In this document: piece by piece, positions 60,014 through 64,000 of the stretch | Numbering within the stretch: position 1 is the first letter of the stretch | How the letters are laid out: every line of letters starts with the position of its first letter | Source: JBKQHQ01 sp052148715 | GTDB taxonomy: Bacteria > Pseudomonadota > Alphaproteobacteria > Rhizobiales > Xanthobacteraceae | DNA: 64,000 bases | Direction: 5' to 3' | Assembly: GCA_052148715.1 (NCBI GenBank) | Contig: JBKQHQ010000021.1 | Span: forward strand, 21,743-85,742 | Program-made: the position numbers and the translations under genes | Notes under the pieces: generated by a model | The model's input: the letters and a program-made list of their open reading frames with translations, nothing else | What the model was told of the DNA's origin: nothing | Databases searched by the model: none

Positions 60014-60290
60014 TCAATTCTGCCCGACCGATTCAAGCGTGAAAGTGTCACCCGACACTTTCTTGCCGATATGAATTTTGGATCCCTCGACGCTGTAAGC
60101 CGGAACAGGAAGGTTGTATTGAGCAAGGTCGAAATAAGCGCGCCCAGCCGGATCGTAATGAGAAGCACAACAAGGACAGACCTAACCGCCCGCTAAATCC
60201 GGCGGAGCAGGGTCTTCCAGATAGAATGGGACGCATCTGCACGACGTGCAAACGCCGACCAGGACGGCGTAACGCCTCTCGACCCTTGCC
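60014..60290 (-). pseudogene. Decayed Rieske iron-sulfur protein (petA-like) C-terminal part
   Basis: Reading the minus strand to the TGA at 60014 gives RRYAVLVGVCTSCRCVPFYL, then LAGG, a TAG stop at 60182, VCPCCASHYDPAGRAYFDLA, then QYNLPVPAYSVEGSKIHIGK. This follows the Rieske pattern VGVCTHLGC...GGWFCPCHGSHYD...NLPVPPY. Both cluster histidines are lost (CTH to CTS, CPCH to CPCC) and the conserved GGW Trp codon position is a stop. The N-terminal membrane anchor is missing. A dead copy of the cytochrome bc1 subunit. Confidence 0.7.
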
Positions 60291-60343
60291 GTTGCCGTGC
60301 GCTATCGTTTCGCGCGGCGTGCGCTGGGAGGGAAGGAACGACA

Positions 60344-60712
60344 ATGAGCGTGTATCCATTTTCCTTTACCCCACTGACAATTTGGGTCTTGGCCGCATCC
60401 ATATCCTGCGGCAGCGGAGCGGTTGCGGGCGGTCGGCATGATGTTACAACTTGCAGAGAGGGAAAGGCCGAAACCTGCAGTCGCGCCATTCGTAATGCGA
60501 AGACGGGTGAAAGGCGCATCGCCACCGCTTCGCATCGCACCGAGATTTCCACTGGAGAATACCACAACTTCGACCCCGCAATCGCCGGCTTCGACGAGAC
60601 TGGCCGCCTCAACGATTGCCGATTTGACACGATCAAAATAGCTCGGGGTGACGCGGGGGCCTTCGAGGATTTGGCTTTGCAAATCGCTCTACGCGCGCCT
60701 CCATGCTGGTGA
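60344..60712 (+). CDS. Short secreted protein with degenerate TPR-like segment
   Basis: 122 residues after AAGGAAC. Signal peptide at about 1-28 (FTPLTIWVLAASISCGSGAV). The rest (TCREGKAETCSRAIRNAKTG, then HRTEISTGEYHNFDPAIAGF-DETGRLN) echoes the rhizobial secreted TPR proteins, where DYDRAIADFDEAIRLN is usual, but is poorly conserved and stops after about one repeat. It may be a truncated relic of such a gene. It ends in CW. Confidence 0.45.
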   Translation: MSVYPFSFTPLTIWVLAASISCGSGAVAGGRHDVTTCREGKAETCSRAIRNAKTGERRIATASHRTEISTGEYHNFDPAIAGFDETGRLNDCRFDTIKIARGDAGAFEDLALQIALRAPPCW

Positions 60713-60961
60713 AACGTGGGTAGCAATCAGAGTCCGCCGGTTAGGCGACGGCCGCGATTGACACAGAGCGGCTATGCCTGCGAAGGCATTCCGCCGGTCC
60801 GCTTCTCTAATCGGTCCTCTGGGGTCAATCGAAACCCTTCGAGCCGAGTGCGTGGTCGGTCCTGACGTTGATCACGCGGACGAAAACCAAAATTGATCTT
60901 GATCCCTATCGGTGGCTGCGTAAGCAAATGAAGATTGGACTTCTGCTATTGGCGGTAATCC

Positions 60962-61102
60962 ATGCTTGAGGTGGTGTTTGGCATCCTGAGCGCCCTTGGC
61001 GATGTTCTTGCGCCGACCCCAGCAGTGCGTTGGTTCTGGGCCGTTGCCTTTCTAATGATTGTCGTTGCGGTCATCGCGGCTGTCACGAAAATGCCCCTAT
61101 AA
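60962..61102 (+). CDS. Small single-helix membrane protein
   Basis: 46 residues: MLEVVFGILSALGDVLAPTP, then a hydrophobic segment WFWAVAFLMIVVAVIAAV and TKMPL. A GGCGGT precedes the ATG. No family recognised. Too short for certainty; codon use and the helix make it plausible. Confidence 0.4.
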   Translation: MLEVVFGILSALGDVLAPTPAVRWFWAVAFLMIVVAVIAAVTKMPL

Positions 61103-61177
61103 GGCCGAGCCCCGGCAGAGTTCCCTTGCAGCAGTAATTCTTGCTCATTCACCATGCCGGCAGTTATTGTGTAGCTT

Positions 61178-61454
61178 GTGGCAGGTCTATGGCTCTTGAG
61201 GCTGACCGGCGCTTCAGTGTCGGAACGGTGGGTTCTATGGGGCTTGGCGCTATACTTCCTTGCCGACGCTTGCTGGCTCCCAGTAGTCTGGATGCAGATC
61301 AGGATGCGCGACTTGGCCAAGATGGCCTTGAGTACCGGATCACCACTGCCGGCCGCGTACTGGACGCTTGACAGATGGTGGATCATCGCCGGGTGTCTTG
61401 CTTTTTCCCGCAGTCGCCGTGGTCTTTTGTCTAATGGCTGCCAAACGAGCATGA
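61178..61454 (+). pseudogene. DUF2269 membrane protein relic, 5'-truncated and frameshifted
   Basis: From 61178 the frame reads AGLWLLRLTGASVSERWVLW, YFLADACWLPVVWMQIRMRD, LAKM...PLPAAYWTLDRWW, which matches the second half of DUF2269 integral membrane proteins (ACWLPVVWLQIRMRDLA). After CLAF a +1 shift is needed to continue with FPAVAVVFCLMAAKRA and stop at 61454. The N-terminal helices are absent. Confidence 0.65.
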
Positions 61455-61601
61455 GCTAGATTGCCGGATGAGCTTGATCGACATGCCGACAACTCGGCCT
61501 GGTCGCTGGCGGCCCGCTCTAAGTTCGCTGACCTACTTAGTGTGACGGTTTACGGCAAATCAGCTCCTCGGATTCCACCAAGGCTTGAAGGAATTGAGCC
61601 G

Positions 61602-62084
61602 ATGAACGCCCATCCCGTTGTCCGCTTCCTTGCGCCCATCGTTGTTGCCGCGGTTATAGGACCGCTGGCAGTGACCGTTCCCCTTTGGCTAGCCAACTTC
61701 GCCTCCGACCTGTTGAATCCAGGATCGTCGTCGCTTGGCGATGCTGGCGGCTTTCTCGTCTTTTTGATCATCATGACCTATTTCATCGGTTGGCCGATCG
61801 CCGTGCTTGCCGGCTTGTTGGTGTCGCTCTGGATGATCCGGCGCCCGCCGAGCACGCTGGTAGTCAACGCCGCTGCTGTGATTGCGACCGCCATTTTCAT
61901 GGGTGTCGCGGCGACCGGAGTTCTCGGCCCTGTGGAGGAAACCAATGGGCGTAGCAATTTTTGGTTCACGCTGGTGGCCGCTGTCTTCGCCGCAAACGTA
62001 TGCTGGTTCGCGATGGTGCGTTCCCTGCGCCCCCCGCCGCCGCGCGCAAGCCTGCCGTCCAACAGCCCGCCAAGCCCGAGCTGA
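61602..62084 (+). CDS. Four-helix membrane protein of unknown function
   Basis: 160 residues from the ATG at 61602 (GAAGGAATTGAGCCG upstream). Hydrophobic segments near 8-30 (FLAPIVVAAVIGPLAVTVPL), 50-70 (FLVFLIIMTYFIGWPIAVLA), 88-108 and 125-142. The C-terminus is Pro/Ser-rich (RPPPPRASLPSNSPPSPS). No family recognised. It converges on the M48 protease gene and may be inner-membrane. Confidence 0.6.
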   Translation: MNAHPVVRFLAPIVVAAVIGPLAVTVPLWLANFASDLLNPGSSSLGDAGGFLVFLIIMTYFIGWPIAVLAGLLVSLWMIRRPPSTLVVNAAAVIATAIFMGVAATGVLGPVEETNGRSNFWFTLVAAVFAANVCWFAMVRSLRPPPPRASLPSNSPPSPS

Positions 62085-62256
62085 ACGCCGCTCTGGCGAC
62101 TGTCATCGGCTCCTTCGACGGCACGGGCGAAGCTGCGCGTGCTGTGCGACCGCCTGTCTGTCTCAACAGTGCTCTGTGGCACGATGTGTGCGGCTTCAAG
62201 CCTTTCCGCTCCGGACCTCTCTTTGCCATGCGATTCAGGTCCATCGATCAGAGGAT

Positions 62257-63384
62257 TTATCCGCGGTTGTCGGCTCTGGTCGGAGCGTTGCCTTCGACGT
62301 TTTCCTTCCCTGTTCGTGCCTCCCACTCCCGGCTTGCTTGCAATTGTGCTTCCGTCTCGTCCTCGTCGCTCTCCCGCGATTTCACCGGTATCGGCAGCGC
62401 AATCGGTCCGGGGTCGTAGCCGCTCGCGAATTGTACAAGCGCCGCAACCCGACTATCCACCGACGGGTGGGTGTCAAACAGGTTGCCAAAACCCTCGCGG
62501 GGGTTGTCGACGCACAGCTCCATGATCGCCGAATTCGCATCGGGTAATTCCCCGTGCCCCTCGATCTTACGCAACGCTGAAATCATAGCGTCGGGGTGTT
62601 TTGTAAGCTCGACCGAGCCGGCATCAGCGAGCAACTCGCGCTTTCGAGACAAGGCAAATTGGATCACGATCGAAAGAATCCAGCACAATGCCACGATCGC
62701 AAGCGCGATCAGGATTAAGAGACCCGCGCCCTTGCCACGTCCGCCGCGTATGCCGCGCATGCCGCGGAAAATGAGTTCGCCGAAAAACGATATGGCCCCA
62801 ACGATCACCACCGCGCATATCATCATGCGCACATCGCCGTTTCGGATATGCGTTAGCTCATGGCCGAGTACCGACTCGATTTCGGCATCATTCAACCACT
62901 TCATCAGGCCGGTCGTGACAGTGATCGAGTATTGTCTGGTGTCCAATCCGGTGGTGAAGGCATTGAGCGCATCGCTTTCCATCACCTTGAGTTTGGGCAC
63001 CGGAATGCCGCGCGAGATGCAGAGGTTTTCCAAAAGATTGTAGAGTCGCGGTTCCTGCGCACGGTTGACTTCGTTAGCCCCGGTGATTCCATCGATCACT
63101 GATTGGTGGCAGTAGTAGCCGACGACAATCCACACGGCGGTACCGGCCGTCACCCATGGCAGTGCCAGTAAAAGATCGCGCCACGCCGCTCGCACGATAT
63201 AAACGGTCCGACCTCTGAGATATTCGTCAAGGTTCTCGAGGGGGACTTTGGCGAACAATGCTTCGGCCAAGAGGGTACCGGCATAAGTCATGAGATAGAC
63301 AAGGAAGAACAGGCCGATCAACAATCCGAACGACCGCCACTTGTTGGACTGGATGTGGGTATAAAGCCCATATGCGGCAACCAT
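62257..63384 (-). CDS. M48 family metalloprotease, HtpX-like
   Basis: 375 residues, GGAGG before the ATG. Inner-membrane zinc protease of the M48 group that degrades damaged membrane proteins. Two N-terminal helices (FGLLIGLFFLVYLMTYAGTL, LLLALPWVTAGTAVWIVVGY), then YNLLENLCISRGIPVPKL, NAFTTGLDTRQYSITVTTGL, zinc-binding HELTH at 175-179, two more helices, and the third-ligand Glu in SRKRELLADAGSVEL. NLFDTHPSVDSRVAAL is the usual M48 end. The acidic C-tail is extra. This is a long form compared with HtpX of about 290 residues. Confidence 0.9.
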   Translation of the reverse strand: MVAAYGLYTHIQSNKWRSFGLLIGLFFLVYLMTYAGTLLAEALFAKVPLENLDEYLRGRTVYIVRAAWRDLLLALPWVTAGTAVWIVVGYYCHQSVIDGITGANEVNRAQEPRLYNLLENLCISRGIPVPKLKVMESDALNAFTTGLDTRQYSITVTTGLMKWLNDAEIESVLGHELTHIRNGDVRMMICAVVIVGAISFFGELIFRGMRGIRGGRGKGAGLLILIALAIVALCWILSIVIQFALSRKRELLADAGSVELTKHPDAMISALRKIEGHGELPDANSAIMELCVDNPREGFGNLFDTHPSVDSRVAALVQFASGYDPGPIALPIPVKSRESDEDETEAQLQASREWEARTGKENVEGNAPTRADNRG

Positions 63385-63646
63385 GGAGCCTCCTTAGATG
63401 CAGAAGACCAAACCGCACAGGGAGAGCCCACTTATGCTGTTCGCCCCCAGCATCCTTACCGTGGTGATAACTTGGCTCAATTCCCTCGGTTGAGGTCTAC
63501 TCCATGGCATCACTCAGACGGGCTCAGCAGAAGTGGCGCGGGACATTCGTGTTCTGCGCCATTGCCTACGCGTGCGACTGTGTGGACCCTCGGTCACGGC
63601 AAGGCTCACCGCGACATGACCACTGTTATCATAACCCCGAACGGGG

Positions 63647-64000
63647 TCAGGTCATGGGTGTTCCACCACATGGGTTGGCTGGCACGACGGGGGGAGCCAC
63701 AGCCGCCACTTGGGTCTTCTTCAGTTCCTGCAGCCGCGCGCGCGCCAGGGACGCATAGAAGCTGTCGCCGAAGCGCCTGATGAATTCTTCCAACACCGCT
63801 TGGTTTTTGCCGTCCTTCGCCTCCACCCATGCGCGCTCGGCCTCGCCAGCCTGCGGCGTGCCTGCCCGCGCGTACGGGCTCCCCCGTCACTTTGCGCACC
63901 AACGAGACTTCGGCACCACCCAGAGAGCCGTAAACGAACGGCGCCTGCTTACCTCCCGTGCTTGCGATGACCTGATCGCGCACACGACGCAATGCTAAGC
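63647..64000 (-). pseudogene. Caspase-family protein, C-terminal part, frameshifted, cut by window edge
   Basis: From the right edge the minus strand reads RRVRDQVIASTGGKQAPFVY-GSLGGAEVSLV, which matches the end of caspase domains in secreted rhizobial C14 proteins. After VRKVTG the frame must change at a run of five G to continue as GSPYARAGTPQAGEAERAW, then LEEFIRRFGDSFYASLARAR and LQELKKTQ, ending at TGA 63647. That second part is the helical repeat that normally follows the caspase domain. Either a real pseudogene or a sequencing error in the G run. Confidence 0.65.

Overview
The window looks like chromosomal DNA of a high-GC alphaproteobacterium of the Hyphomicrobiales (Bradyrhizobium / Xanthobacteraceae-like). 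This rests on gene content (HemJ, Ohr, DUF4170, PRC-barrel, Omp25/31-type porin, many LIV-type ABC transporters, an orphan Bug/TctC binding protein, a ScfR-type regulator next to isocitrate lyase) and on several palindromic intergenic repeats of the kind scattered through Bradyrhizobium-like genomes. No rRNA, tRNA, CRISPR array, intact insertion sequence or phage module was seen. The left edge cuts a major-facilitator gene; the right edge cuts a caspase-family gene that is already frameshifted.

Layout. 0-5.9 kb: MFS transporter (partial), a large lipoprotein, a secreted protein with a His/Arg-rich tail, a trypsin-like protease, a type II NADH dehydrogenase and a YdhR-like protein. 5.9-11.5 kb: a complete LIV-type ABC transporter (binding protein, LivH, LivM, LivG, LivF) divergent from a GntR/FCD regulator, with inverted operator-like sites between them. 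11.7-15.7 kb: glutathione transferase with its TetR regulator, then PRC-barrel protein, cytochrome b561-type subunit and MsrP-like molybdoenzyme. 15.7-22.3 kb: polytopic membrane protein, DUF2064 transferase, radical SAM/SPASM enzyme, GT2 glycosyltransferase, hemE and hemJ. 22.6-25.7 kb: DUF4170, isocitrate lyase (aceA) and a divergent ScfR/RamB-like regulator. 25.7-30.7 kb: aldolase, MetE-like protein, VOC dioxygenase, Ohr, PsiF-like protein, tautomerase.

30.7-41.3 kb is catabolic: LysR, TctC-type binding protein, a UbiD decarboxylase with a two-subunit CoA-transferase, a divergent molybdenum hydroxylase (M-S-L subunits), a methyltransferase and an IclR regulator. 41.6-52.5 kb is one long, tightly spaced operon: two paralogous DUF6282-like amidohydrolase-fold proteins, a double cupin, an HpcH/HpaI aldolase, a second complete LIV-type ABC transporter, a quinone reductase, a dihydroorotate-dehydrogenase-like flavoprotein and a short-chain dehydrogenase. 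It reads as the import and breakdown of one unidentified compound under IclR control and is the best candidate for an undescribed pathway.

52.5-64 kb is different in character: a displaced coxL 3' fragment, a 95-bp tandem duplication, a caspase domain fused to a LolC/LolE-type periplasmic domain, a second truncated LolC/E piece, a dead Rieske gene fragment, a DUF2269 relic and a frameshifted caspase gene. It resembles a gene graveyard and recombination zone. The caspase-LolC/E fusion, with catalytic His and Cys intact, is the most unusual single protein.

Family names come from recognising motifs by eye; no database search was run.
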